Shown here one piece after another: positions 45,520-54,290 of a stretch of 64,000 nt of DNA (position 1 is the first letter of the stretch; each line of letters starts with the position of its first letter). The position numbers and the translations under genes are program-made. The notes beneath the pieces are model-generated. The model did not search any database. It was given only the letters and a program-made list of their open reading frames with translations, and was not told the DNA's origin. Origin of the DNA: Gemmataceae bacterium (GTDB lineage Bacteria > Planctomycetota > Planctomycetia > Gemmatales > Gemmataceae); the NCBI GenBank assembly GCA_019636445.1, contig JAHBXO010000006.1, positions 159,230-223,229 of the forward strand, in the 5' to 3' direction.

Positions 45520-46748
45520 CCGACCGCTGGCGGATCGCGCTCGACGAGCTGCGCGGGCAGGGGCGCTACCGTTCCTTGCGGTTGCCCGCGGGCCACGACT
45601 TCACGTCGAACGATTACCTGGGGTATGGAACGCTATCCCCATCCCCTTTGAAGGGGGAGTGCCCTCTTTCTCCCTCCCCCTTGAAGGGGGAGGGTTGGGG
45701 TGGGGGTGACGGGGATCGCAATCCGCTCAACTTACTCCCCGCCCCCCACCCTAACCCTCCCCCTCAAGGGGGGAGGGAACTGGGGCATTCCGGTCTCTCC
45801 TCTCGCCTGCTGCGCGGGCATCACGCGGTCTGGGACGAAGTCGAAACGGCCCTCGCCGAGTGGCACGGCGCGGAAGCCGTGCTCATGCTCAATTCGGGCT
45901 TTACCGCGAACGAAGGGCTTATCTCTACCATCGTCGAACCCGGCGACTGGGTGGCGACGGACGAACTGAACCACGCCTGCATCGTCGAGGGCCTGCGCGT
46001 CTGCCGGCCGCGGAAGTTCGTCTTCCGACACAACGACCTGAACCATCTCGAAGAGGGTCTCAAAGCCGAAGCGGCGAAGCGACCGCCGGGTCGCGAACTG
46101 TTTGTCGTCACCGAATCGCTCTTCAGCATGGACGGCGACCGTGCTCCACTGCGCGATATCGTCGAACTGGCGGAACGGTACGGCGCGCAGGTGATCGTCG
46201 ACGAAGCGCATTCCACCGGTTGCTACGGCCCTCGCGGCTCCGGCATCGTCGATGAGCTGGGCCTGCGCAGCCGCGTGCTCGCCACCGTCCACACCGGCGG
46301 CAAGGCGCTCGGCGTCTGCGGCGCGTACGTCTGTGGCTCGACCCTGCTGCGGGACTATCTCGTCAACAGGTGCCGGCACCTGATCTTCACCACGGCGCTG
46401 CCGCCCGCGATCGGCGCCTGGTGGCTCGACATGCTACCCCAGGTACAGGCGGACGACGCGGCCCGCACGCGGCTCCACTCGAACGCGCGAACGATGCACG
46501 CCATCCTCGCCGAACGCGGCCTGCGCGTCTTCGGCGACAGCTACATCGTCCCCGTCGTGCTGGGCGAGGATCCGCAAGCCGTGCGCGTCTCGCGGGCGCT
46601 CGGAGAACGCGGCTTCGACGTGCGTGCCATCCGCCCGCCGAGCGTGCCGCAGGGCACGGCCCGGTTGCGCGTCTCGATCCATGCGGACCACCCGCCGGAA
46701 CTGGTCCGCGAACTCGCCGAGGCGGTGGCGTCATGCGCGATGTCGTGA
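45510..46748 (+). CDS. bioF: 8-amino-7-oxononanoate synthase (BioF) with internal repeat insertion
   Basis: A 412-residue PLP enzyme, about 25 residues longer than typical. It condenses pimeloyl-CoA or -ACP with alanine. Family landmarks are FTSNDYLGYG, SSRLLRGHH, LNSGFTANEG, FRHNDLNHLE, VTESLFSMDGDRAPL, IVDEAHSTGCYGPRG and the PLP lysine in HTGGKALG. The start overlaps bioB. Residues about 41-91 are a translated intergenic-type repeat (LSPSPLKGECPLSPSPLKGE and HPNPPPQGGREL), lying exactly where family members have about 17 residues of helix between YLGxxxHP and GSGSxRxxG. The frame stays open and all catalytic residues are present. It also overlaps bioDA by 16 bases. Confidence 0.93.
   Translation: MSLTDRWRIALDELRGQGRYRSLRLPAGHDFTSNDYLGYGTLSPSPLKGECPLSPSPLKGEGWGGGDGDRNPLNLLPAPHPNPPPQGGRELGHSGLSSRLLRGHHAVWDEVETALAEWHGAEAVLMLNSGFTANEGLISTIVEPGDWVATDELNHACIVEGLRVCRPRKFVFRHNDLNHLEEGLKAEAAKRPPGRELFVVTESLFSMDGDRAPLRDIVELAERYGAQVIVDEAHSTGCYGPRGSGIVDELGLRSRVLATVHTGGKALGVCGAYVCGSTLLRDYLVNRCRHLIFTTALPPAIGAWWLDMLPQVQADDAARTRLHSNARTMHAILAERGLRVFGDSYIVPVVLGEDPQAVRVSRALGERGFDVRAIRPPSVPQGTARLRVSIHADHPPELVRELAEAVASCAMS
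45630..45782. repeat. Palindromic repeat inserted in frame within bioF
   Basis: The segment holds CCCTTTGAAGGGGGAG (45644-45659) and CCCTTGAAGGGGGAGGG (45678-45694) hairpin units, the latter continuing into GTTGGGGTGGGGG, whose reverse complement lies at about 45739-45768 (CCCCCCACCCTAACCCTCCC). This is the composition of widespread bacterial intergenic palindromes that, when translated, read SPSPLxGEGWGxG or PHPNPLPQGxGxRE. Its presence inside a conserved enzyme gene, without frameshift, is unusual. Confidence 0.85.
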
Positions 46749-48631
46749 TCGTCGGCACCGACACCGACGCGGGAAAGACGACATTCTCCTTGCTACTGCT
46801 CGCGGCGTTCCCGGATCGATTCGCCTACTGGAAACCGGTGGAGACGGGTGACTCGGATACGCAAAAGATCCGTTCGCTGATTCCGGCCGCCACGGTGTTC
46901 GATCCGCTCGCGCGATTCGTCGAACCGGTTGCCCCTCCGCTGGCCGCACGGCTCGCCGGGCAACCGATGCCGACGCCGCGCGACGTGGCCGCACGCGTTC
47001 CCGATTCCTCGCTTCCGTTGATCATCGAGACCTTCGGCGGTCCACTCTCGCCGTTCACGGACGAAGAACTGCAAGTCGAATTGTTGAAGAGACTCGACCG
47101 CCCGATCTGGCTGGTCGGTTCGTCGAAGGTCGGCGCGATCGGCCGGATGCTGCAATCGCGAGCCGCCCTGCAATCGCATGGCCTCGACGCGAATGCGGTC
47201 ATCCTGATCGGCGAGCCGGACGCCTACGCCGAAGAGCAGATCCGCAAACACTGGCCAGGGGTCGACGTCGTCTCGTTGCGCGCACCGTCGGAGTGGACGA
47301 TCGAAGGTGTGAGGAAGGTCGCAACGGAACAGCGACCGATTCTCGAACGGTTGTTTCCTTTGTATTCCGTCTCCGCGGACGCGATCCCTCGTGATTTCCT
47401 CGCCAGCGACCGCACGGCCGTCTGGCATCCGTACACGTCGCTTGGCGATCCGATCGATCCGCTGCCCGTCGTCGGGGCGGAGCGAGAGTTTCTCCACCTC
47501 GCCGACGGCCGCCGGATCATCGACGCCGTCTCGTCCTGGTGGACGATCCTCCACGGCCACCGGCACCCGCCGCTCATGCAGGCGCTGCGGGATGGAACGC
47601 GGGAACTCGATCATGTCCTCTTCGCCGGGGTCACGCACCCGGCCGCGGTCGAGTTCGCCGAGCATCTCCTGAGCACGATGCCCTGGGCGGGCGGCAAGGT
47701 CTTTTACTCCGACAACGGCAGCACCGCCGTCGAGGTTGCGCTCAAGCTCGCGTTCCAGTTCCACTGTCATCGCGGCGACAACTCGCGCACGCTCTTCGTC
47801 GGCTTCGACGGCGGCTACCACGGCGATACCTTCGGCCCGATGGCGATCGGCCGCGATCCGGTCTTCTTCGGCCGCTTCGAACCGTTCCTCTTTCGCGCCG
47901 CCCGCGTGCCGGTCTCGGCGGAACGGCTCGACGAATTCCTGACGACGCACGCGCACGAGGTCGCGGGCGTCATCCTCGAACCGCTCGTGCAGGGCGCCGG
48001 CGGGATGCTCATGCATTCCCCGGGGGAACTGAAGGCGATCTTCGATGTCGCCCGGCGGCACGGGGTGCTCTTCATCGCCGATGAAGTGATGACCGCGCAC
48101 CGCACCGGTACCGTCTGGGCGTTCGAACAGGCCGGCATCGCACCCGACCTTGTCTGTGCCGGCAAGACGCTCACCGGCGGCGTCCTTCCTCTTTCGGTCA
48201 CGCTCGTGTCGCCGTCGATCGTGAAGGAATTCGAAACACCGGACCGGACGAAGACGTTCTTCCACGGCCATTCGTTCACCGCGAACCCGTTGGCATGCGC
48301 CGTCGCCGTCGCGAATGCGAAGCTCATTCGATCCGGAGAATGGAAAACGGAATCGGAGCGGATCGAACGGTTCTGGCGGACACGATTGATGGAACTGCTA
48401 GATCGGCCGAAGGTGAAGGACGTGCGCATTCGGGGCACGATCGCGGCGGTCGAAATCGATGTCGCGGGCGGCTATCTTGCCGTAGTTGGTCCGGCGATCC
48501 GCAAGAAGGCGATCGAGTTGGGCGTCCTGCTCCGGCCACTGGGGAACGTCGTCTACGCGATGCCGCCGCTGTGCACGTCGGATGAATCGCTCGATCGGAT
48601 CGCGGTAGCGATGGAAAGCGTTGTTGATTAG
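46733..48631 (+). CDS. bioDA: Fused dethiobiotin synthetase and DAPA aminotransferase (BioD-BioA)
   Basis: A 632-residue bifunctional enzyme. Residues about 1-215 are BioD: the P-loop GTDTDAGKTTFS, KPVETGDSDT and IIETFGGPLSP. Residues about 220-632 are BioA: VWHPYTSLGDPID, AVSSWWTILHGHRHPP, YSDNGSTAVEVALKLAFQ, ILEPLVQGAGGM, FIADEVMTAHRTGT, and the PLP lysine in CAGKTLTGGVLP. BioA transaminates 7-keto-8-aminopelargonate to DAPA and BioD closes the ureido ring to dethiobiotin, so the fusion may channel DAPA. The same fusion is known in plants (BIO3-BIO1). The start overlaps bioF by 16 bases; the stop overlaps the convergent DUF58 stop by four bases. Confidence 0.95.
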   Translation: MRDVVIVGTDTDAGKTTFSLLLLAAFPDRFAYWKPVETGDSDTQKIRSLIPAATVFDPLARFVEPVAPPLAARLAGQPMPTPRDVAARVPDSSLPLIIETFGGPLSPFTDEELQVELLKRLDRPIWLVGSSKVGAIGRMLQSRAALQSHGLDANAVILIGEPDAYAEEQIRKHWPGVDVVSLRAPSEWTIEGVRKVATEQRPILERLFPLYSVSADAIPRDFLASDRTAVWHPYTSLGDPIDPLPVVGAEREFLHLADGRRIIDAVSSWWTILHGHRHPPLMQALRDGTRELDHVLFAGVTHPAAVEFAEHLLSTMPWAGGKVFYSDNGSTAVEVALKLAFQFHCHRGDNSRTLFVGFDGGYHGDTFGPMAIGRDPVFFGRFEPFLFRAARVPVSAERLDEFLTTHAHEVAGVILEPLVQGAGGMLMHSPGELKAIFDVARRHGVLFIADEVMTAHRTGTVWAFEQAGIAPDLVCAGKTLTGGVLPLSVTLVSPSIVKEFETPDRTKTFFHGHSFTANPLACAVAVANAKLIRSGEWKTESERIERFWRTRLMELLDRPKVKDVRIRGTIAAVEIDVAGGYLAVVGPAIRKKAIELGVLLRPLGNVVYAMPPLCTSDESLDRIAVAMESVVD

Positions 48632-49527
48632 CGCAGTAGCCCCCGACTGCGCAGGTAGTTCAGCACCAGCTTCTCAAATGGCACCTGCGTACTCGTGAAC
48701 AGGTACGACATCCCGCGACGATTGCAGAACGTCGCCAGCCCGCCCCGGAACGCGTCCAGCGTTTCCTTGTAGCGCTTCAGCAGCGGGGCGCTGATCGTCA
48801 CCTCGGCCTCGTCGCCGTCCTCCGCATCCGTCAGTTTCAGGTCGCCGGCGAATGTCGGTTCGATCTCCTCGGAATCGAGAATCTGCACGGCGTAGATGTC
48901 GAGGTTCCGCGCGAGCAGGTAGCGGAACCCCTCCTCGTAGCCCCCCTTGTCGAGGAAATCGCTGAGCACGACCACGACGCCGCGACCGGAGGCGCGGAGG
49001 CTGAACTTGCGGAGGGACTGCGAAAAGTCGCCGCTGCCGCCGTCGGGAAGGGTATCGAGGAAGCGGACCATGCGCCAGAGGCTGGGGCGGCCGCGGAACT
49101 GCGGGGAGCCGACCTGTGTGGCGCCGCCAACCGTGGTGATGGCGACGCGGTCGAGGTTCACGAGACCGACGAACCCGAGCGCCGCGGCGAGTTGTTTCGC
49201 ATAGCGGAGCTTCGACGGGCGGCCGAAGGTCATCGATTCGCTCGTGTCGACGAGCAGGTGGACGTGCAGGTCCTCTTCTTCGAGGAAGAGCCGGAGGAAG
49301 AGCTTTTCGAGGCGACCGTAGAGGTTCCAGTCGAGGAAGCGGAGGTCGTCCCCGATGGAGTAGGGTCGGAAGTCGGCGAATTCAGAGCCTCGCCCCTTGC
49401 GTTTGCTGAGGCGGTCGCCCTTCATGCGGCCGGCGCGGATCTTCTTGGAGACGAGTTCGAGTGTTTCGAGCCGGCGGAGGAACTCCGTCGCGAGGAGCGG
49501 TTCGGGTACGGCGGCGGCGTCCGGCAT
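48628..49527 (-). CDS. DUF58 domain protein
   Basis: A 299-residue protein with the DUF58 signature RKGRGSEFADFRPYSIGDDLRFLDWNLYGRL (about residues 43-74) followed by a von Willebrand factor A-like fold: VHLLVDTSESMTFGRPS carries the DxSxS metal site, and VVVVLSDFLDKGG a conserved Asp. DUF58 proteins normally stand next to a MoxR AAA ATPase and vWA-type membrane proteins; none is adjacent here, so the cluster may be completed beyond the divergent subtilase or elsewhere. No signal peptide or membrane helix is seen, so the protein is cytoplasmic. It is divergent from the 49803 gene. Confidence 0.9.
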   Translation of the reverse strand: MPDAAAVPEPLLATEFLRRLETLELVSKKIRAGRMKGDRLSKRKGRGSEFADFRPYSIGDDLRFLDWNLYGRLEKLFLRLFLEEEDLHVHLLVDTSESMTFGRPSKLRYAKQLAAALGFVGLVNLDRVAITTVGGATQVGSPQFRGRPSLWRMVRFLDTLPDGGSGDFSQSLRKFSLRASGRGVVVVLSDFLDKGGYEEGFRYLLARNLDIYAVQILDSEEIEPTFAGDLKLTDAEDGDEAEVTISAPLLKRYKETLDAFRGGLATFCNRRGMSYLFTSTQVPFEKLVLNYLRSRGLLR

Positions 49528-49802
49528 GGTCCTAACTTAACGATTTTCGGGCTAAGCGGTTTCGGGAAAATCCGCGGCCCGAAGGGGGGCGAAAAAGGGC
49601 CTTGGGATAAGGTCGCGCGGTCGGTCCCGTGCGTACCATTTGTAACGCCGCGCCGCGGCGGTCCGCTTCGAACGATCCCGGTTTCGCAACCGAACCGGCC
49701 GGAATCGTGTAAAGTGGAAAATCGACGAACGCGCCGGAATCGTCTCAAGTCGTAGGCGGATTGTCGGCGCATCCCTCCGTTCGCGAGAGTCGAGTACGCC
49801 CG

Positions 49803-52800
49803 ATGCAGGTGTTGCGCGAGTTGCGTTCGTGGCTCGGTCGTTCGGCGGGGCGCGGGAAGTCCTTGCCGCGGAAGGGGTTGCGCTTCGAACGGCTCGAAGA
49901 CCGCCTCACGCCGACCACCACGGGGACCGAACTGCTCGCCGTCACGAATTCCAGCCAGCCGCTCCAGGACCTGTTCAACGTCGTCAGTGCGTTCAATCTC
50001 GGTTCGTCGGTCGACTTCAGCCGCACGAATCTCGTCCTGAGTTCCAATACCACGTCGCTGTTGCAGATCGGCCTCACGGACACCGCGATCCTCGGCAACG
50101 TCCGGCAGCAGTTGCTGGATACCGGCCTTTACGCCAGCGTCGCTCCGAACTTCATCTATTCCAGCGGCCTCGGCGACCTGCGCGAAGCCACACCCAACGA
50201 CCCGCAGTTCAACCAGCAATACCACCACCTGATCATCAAGACGCCGGACGCCTGGGACAAGACCATCGGCGAAGCGACGACGATCGTGGCGATCCTCGAC
50301 GACGGCGTCTTCGTCAACCACCCGGACCTGCGGAACACCGTCTGGTCGAACGCCGCCGAAATCGCCGGCGACGGGATCGACAACGACGGCAACGGCTTCC
50401 GGGACGACGTGAACGGCTGGAACTTCGTCGCGAACACCAACAACGTGAACCCGTCGGATGCCATTGCGGACAGCCACGGCACGCAGGTGGCGGGGCTGCT
50501 GGCGGCGCAGTTCAACAACGCCCTCGGCGTGACGGGCGTGGCCGGCGGGGCGCGGTTCATGCCCCTGAAGGTGGTCGGCACCGGCGGCACGACGACGTCG
50601 CTCGCGCTCGCCCGCGCCATCGGCTACGCCGTCAACAACGGCGCGAAGATCATCAACACCAGCATCAACATCGATCCGTTTGTCGACGACCCCACCTTCG
50701 CCGCCGCCGTCTCGCTGGCCTACGATCGTGGCATCCTTCTCATCAATTCGGCCGGCAATTCCAATGCGAACAACCCCGCCCGTGTCAAACTTGAAGAACT
50801 GATCGTCGTCGCCGCCAGCGACCGAAACGACGTGAAGACGGCGTACAGCAACTACGGTAGCGGCATCGACATCACTGCGCCGGGTGGCACTTCCGACGAC
50901 GGTCTGCTCACCACCATCCCGCTCAGCGGCTACGCGGCCGGGTTCGGCACCAGCATGGGCGCGCCCCTCGTCGCCGGCGTCGCCGCGCTCGTCTGGAGCG
51001 CCTTCCCCGGCTACACGCGCGACCAGGTCGCCGCCGCGATCCTCGCGAACGCCGACAGTCTCCTCGCCAAGAATCCAAGTTTCGAGGATCAACTCGGCGC
51101 GGGCCGCTTGAACGCCGCGAAGGCCGTCTCCGGCCTGCCGATCGTCACGAAGCTCGGCAAGCTCACCGGGCTGCCCGCCGAGGGCGCCGACGCCCCCGAT
51201 TCGCTCACCACCTTCAACCTGCGCCTGAACAGCCCGCTCGACGCCGCGACCGTCATTCCCTCGAATTTCGAGCTTCGCTGGGCCGGCCTCGATAACACCT
51301 TCGGTACCTCCGACGACGAACTCCTTCCCTTCACCATCAACGATGGCCGCGACTACAAGATCGGCACCAACGATCTCACCTTCGCGGTGAACCAGTCGCT
51401 CGAGCGCGGTCTGTATCGCTTCACGGCCAAGTCCGGCGGGCTGCGCGATCCCTTCGGCGGCGCGGTCGACGGCGACGGGAACGGCACCGCCGGCGGAAAC
51501 CTCGTCCGCAACTTCGGCGTCGCCTATCAGCTCGGCGGCCGGGTCTACGACGACATCCGCGACGACGGCTTCTCCGACCCCAGCGACCCACCGCTCGCCG
51601 GTGTCCCCGTCTTCATCGACATGAACGGCAACGGGCAGCTGGACCGTGTCGTCTTCACCGCCAACATCGCCGCCATCATCCCCGACGCCGATCCCGTCGG
51701 CGTCTCGGCTCCGATCTCCGTCGTCGGCGTCGGTTCCGTCGCCGGCGGCCTCTCCGTCACCGTCTTCGTCTCGCACCCGCGCCTGAACGACTTGCAGATT
51801 TCGCTCGTCGCACCCGATGGTTCGCGCGTGCTCCTCTTCGACCGCCGCGCGCTCGACAACCCGGGGCAGGGCACCTCCTTCCTGCTCACCTTCGAAGACG
51901 GCATCGTGGAGGACACCGACAGCTTCCCCACCATCACGATGCACCGCCTGCGGCCCCACGACCCGCTGGCGGGCTTCATCGGCAAACTCGCGAATGGAAA
52001 CTGGCAGATCGAGGTCGCCGATCTTGTCACGGGACAGACCGGCCTCTTGAACTCGGCGTCCCTCGGCTTCTCGACCGAACCGACGGCGATCACCGACGCC
52101 AACGGGTTCTTCGCGTTCAACGGCCTGCCGACGGGTAGTGTGGTGCTCCTGAACGCCGTCGCCGCGCCCGGCTACCGCCGTGCGGCCAACGGCGGCGCGG
52201 TCGCCGTCGATCTCTCCATGCCGAATCCCGCGCCCGTATCGATCGGCCTTTCCCGCACCGACGGCATCGTCGGCCGAGTCCTCCGCGATTCCGGCGACGG
52301 TACCTTCGCCAACGCCGTCGGTCTCGCCGGCGCCATCGTCTTCCTCGACGAAAACCGCGACGGCTTGCTCGGCGCGGGGGAGTTCCTCGCCGTCACGGAT
52401 GAGTTTGGAAACTACGCCTTCCCCAGCCTGGCGAACGGGCTGTACGCGCCGACGGTGCTCGTCGAACCCGGCTTCGCTCCGTCCGGCGCGCAACCGGTTT
52501 CGCGAACGATCGCGCTCACGCCCTCGGAGCCGGTGGCGCGCGGCGTGGACTTCCTCGTGCGTCGCGATACGGTACCGGTGGTCGTAACGCCGACACCGGT
52601 TTCGCCATCGCTGCGGAACACCCCCGTCTCGCTCGTCAGCTTCCAGTTGAGCGAGCCGCTTCCCAGCCTAAACGCGGGCCACTTCACGCTGACCCGCAAC
52701 GGCGCGCCGGTGACGCTGCTGGGCACGACACTCGTGCGCAACGGTTCGACGGTGTCGCTGATCGGCCTCGAACTGTTCACGGCGATGGACGGGTATTACG

Positions 52801-54188
52801 AACTGACCTTGAACGCGCCGCCGCCGGCCGGCGAGCCGGGCCGCCAGCCGATACCGACGACCGTGGCCTGGACGAACGATGCGGCGAAACCGGTGCTGAC
52901 GCTGTCGGGCATCTTCGAGGGTGGCGCGTTCGTCGGGGTGCGCGTCGTCGCCAGCGAGCCGATCGTCGGGCTGAACCGCGACGACTTCTTCGCGATGGAG
53001 GGGAAGGCGGCCGTCTCGATCCAGGCGTCGACGTTCGATCTGGCGCCGGACGGCCGTTCGGCCGAGATGCGGTTCCCGGCCGAGGTGATCGCGCGAAATG
53101 CGCTGACGGTCGAACTCCGCGGCGCCGGGTCCGGCATCGTGGACCTGGCGGGCAACGCCTACACCGAAAGCTTCTTCGTCGCATTCGCGAAGCCGGTGTC
53201 GCCGCCGCCCCCGCCTCCGCCGATCCAGCGTCGGACGGTCGTGGGCGCGGACGTGAACGGCCCGCCCACGGTGAAGGTGTTCGACACGGCGACGAACGAA
53301 CTGATCCGCACGATGCCGGTCTTCGAGCCGTTCTTCACGGGCGGCGTGCGTGTCGCGGCCGGGGACGTGAACGGCGACGGCGTCGAGGACATCATCGCGG
53401 CGGCGGGGCCGGGTGGCGGGCCGCGCGTCCGCGTCTTCGATGGCGTCACCTTCGCGCCGCTGCTCGACTTCCTCGCCTTTGAGGAAACCTTCACCGGTGG
53501 CGTCTTCGCTTCGGTCGGCGACCTGAACGGGGACGGGAAGTCGGAACTCGTGCTCTCGGCCGACGTCGGCGGCGGACCGCGCGTGCGCATCGTAAACGCG
53601 ACGACCGGCGCGACGATCGCGGATTTCTTCGGCATCGCGGACGAGAACTTCCGCGGCGGAGCCCGCACCGCGATCGGGGATGTGAACGGCGACGGCACGC
53701 CGGACCTCCTCGTCGCCGCCGGGGTCGGCGGCGGGCCGCGCGTCGCCGGCTACGACGGGAAATCCCTGGCGAACGGCCCGACGCGCCTGTTCGCCGATTT
53801 CTTCGCCTTCGACCCGGGCCTGCGCGACGGGGTCTTCCTCGGCGCCGGCCGCATGAACTCCGATATCTTCGCCGACCTCGTGATCGGCGCGGGGGCCGGC
53901 GGCGGGCCGCGGGTGCTCGTGCTTTCCGGCCGCGAGCTGACCGAGTCGAACGGGCAGGTTCCGCTGGCGGACTTCTTTTCCGGGGACGAAGCCGGCCGCG
54001 CCGGCATCCGCGTGGCGGTGAAGAGCGTCGCGGGGAACGCGCAGGACAGCCTCGTGACGGCCGACGGGCGCGGCGCCGGCACCCGTGTCCGCTTGTATTC
54101 CAGCATGGAGTCCGGTCAGAATCCGCCGATGGTGCTCGAAGAGTTCGACGCGTTCGAGTCGCCGGCGGGCGGTGTGTTTGTGGGGTAA
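49803..54188 (+). CDS. Large secreted subtilase with proprotein-convertase P domain, SdrD-like repeats and FG-GAP-type propeller
   Basis: A 1461-residue S8 peptidase. After a short basic N-terminus comes LRFERLEDRLTPT (about residues 26-38), the LExRxTP motif also seen at 11896. The catalytic triad is D166 (VAILDDGV), H225 (DSHGTQVAG) and S384 (GFGTSMGAPLVAGVAAL). Next come a P-domain-like region (about 640-760, with LVAPDGSRVLLFDRRALDNP and NGNWQIEVADLVTGQTG), SdrD B-like modules (VFIDMNGNG; VFLDENRDGLLG) and, from about residue 1150, propeller blades with GGGPRVRVFDG and DVNGDGVEDII. The start at 49803 was chosen over a TTG at 49761. Probably exported and self-processed; substrates are unknown. 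Confidence 0.92.
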   Translation: MQVLRELRSWLGRSAGRGKSLPRKGLRFERLEDRLTPTTTGTELLAVTNSSQPLQDLFNVVSAFNLGSSVDFSRTNLVLSSNTTSLLQIGLTDTAILGNVRQQLLDTGLYASVAPNFIYSSGLGDLREATPNDPQFNQQYHHLIIKTPDAWDKTIGEATTIVAILDDGVFVNHPDLRNTVWSNAAEIAGDGIDNDGNGFRDDVNGWNFVANTNNVNPSDAIADSHGTQVAGLLAAQFNNALGVTGVAGGARFMPLKVVGTGGTTTSLALARAIGYAVNNGAKIINTSINIDPFVDDPTFAAAVSLAYDRGILLINSAGNSNANNPARVKLEELIVVAASDRNDVKTAYSNYGSGIDITAPGGTSDDGLLTTIPLSGYAAGFGTSMGAPLVAGVAALVWSAFPGYTRDQVAAAILANADSLLAKNPSFEDQLGAGRLNAAKAVSGLPIVTKLGKLTGLPAEGADAPDSLTTFNLRLNSPLDAATVIPSNFELRWAGLDNTFGTSDDELLPFTINDGRDYKIGTNDLTFAVNQSLERGLYRFTAKSGGLRDPFGGAVDGDGNGTAGGNLVRNFGVAYQLGGRVYDDIRDDGFSDPSDPPLAGVPVFIDMNGNGQLDRVVFTANIAAIIPDADPVGVSAPISVVGVGSVAGGLSVTVFVSHPRLNDLQISLVAPDGSRVLLFDRRALDNPGQGTSFLLTFEDGIVEDTDSFPTITMHRLRPHDPLAGFIGKLANGNWQIEVADLVTGQTGLLNSASLGFSTEPTAITDANGFFAFNGLPTGSVVLLNAVAAPGYRRAANGGAVAVDLSMPNPAPVSIGLSRTDGIVGRVLRDSGDGTFANAVGLAGAIVFLDENRDGLLGAGEFLAVTDEFGNYAFPSLANGLYAPTVLVEPGFAPSGAQPVSRTIALTPSEPVARGVDFLVRRDTVPVVVTPTPVSPSLRNTPVSLVSFQLSEPLPSLNAGHFTLTRNGAPVTLLGTTLVRNGSTVSLIGLELFTAMDGYYELTLNAPPPAGEPGRQPIPTTVAWTNDAAKPVLTLSGIFEGGAFVGVRVVASEPIVGLNRDDFFAMEGKAAVSIQASTFDLAPDGRSAEMRFPAEVIARNALTVELRGAGSGIVDLAGNAYTESFFVAFAKPVSPPPPPPPIQRRTVVGADVNGPPTVKVFDTATNELIRTMPVFEPFFTGGVRVAAGDVNGDGVEDIIAAAGPGGGPRVRVFDGVTFAPLLDFLAFEETFTGGVFASVGDLNGDGKSELVLSADVGGGPRVRIVNATTGATIADFFGIADENFRGGARTAIGDVNGDGTPDLLVAAGVGGGPRVAGYDGKSLANGPTRLFADFFAFDPGLRDGVFLGAGRMNSDIFADLVIGAGAGGGPRVLVLSGRELTESNGQVPLADFFSGDEAGRAGIRVAVKSVAGNAQDSLVTADGRGAGTRVRLYSSMESGQNPPMVLEEFDAFESPAGGVFVG

Positions 54189-54195
54189 CGAAAGC

Positions 54196-54270
54196 GCCCC
54201 GCGACGTTCGTCGCGGGGCTTTCAGTCATCGCAAACGAAAGAAGCCCCGCGATGTTCGTCGCGGGGCTTC
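54196..54270. terminator. Two tandem terminator hairpins
   Basis: GCCCCGCGA (54196-54204) pairs with TCGCGGGGC (54211-54219), followed by TTTC; a second, near-identical hairpin spans 54241-54270 (GAAGCCCCGCGA/TCGCGGGGCTTC). They lie between the convergent genes ending at 54188 and 54291 and can act in both directions. Confidence 0.85.
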
Positions 54271-54290
54271 CGTGTTTCATCCCATCGATC

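Noticed and set aside
45630..45782. Transposon or insertion sequence in bioF
   Set aside because: No transposase, no target duplication and a length of about 150 bases; it fits a palindromic repeat element instead.
49422..52493. Long minus-strand open frame opposite the subtilase
   Set aside because: The subtilase frame contains the complete catalytic triad in order; the antisense frame is a GC-bias artefact.
54196..54270. Possible CRISPR-like tandem repeat
   Set aside because: Only two copies, both perfect hairpins with T-rich tails between convergent genes; these are terminators.
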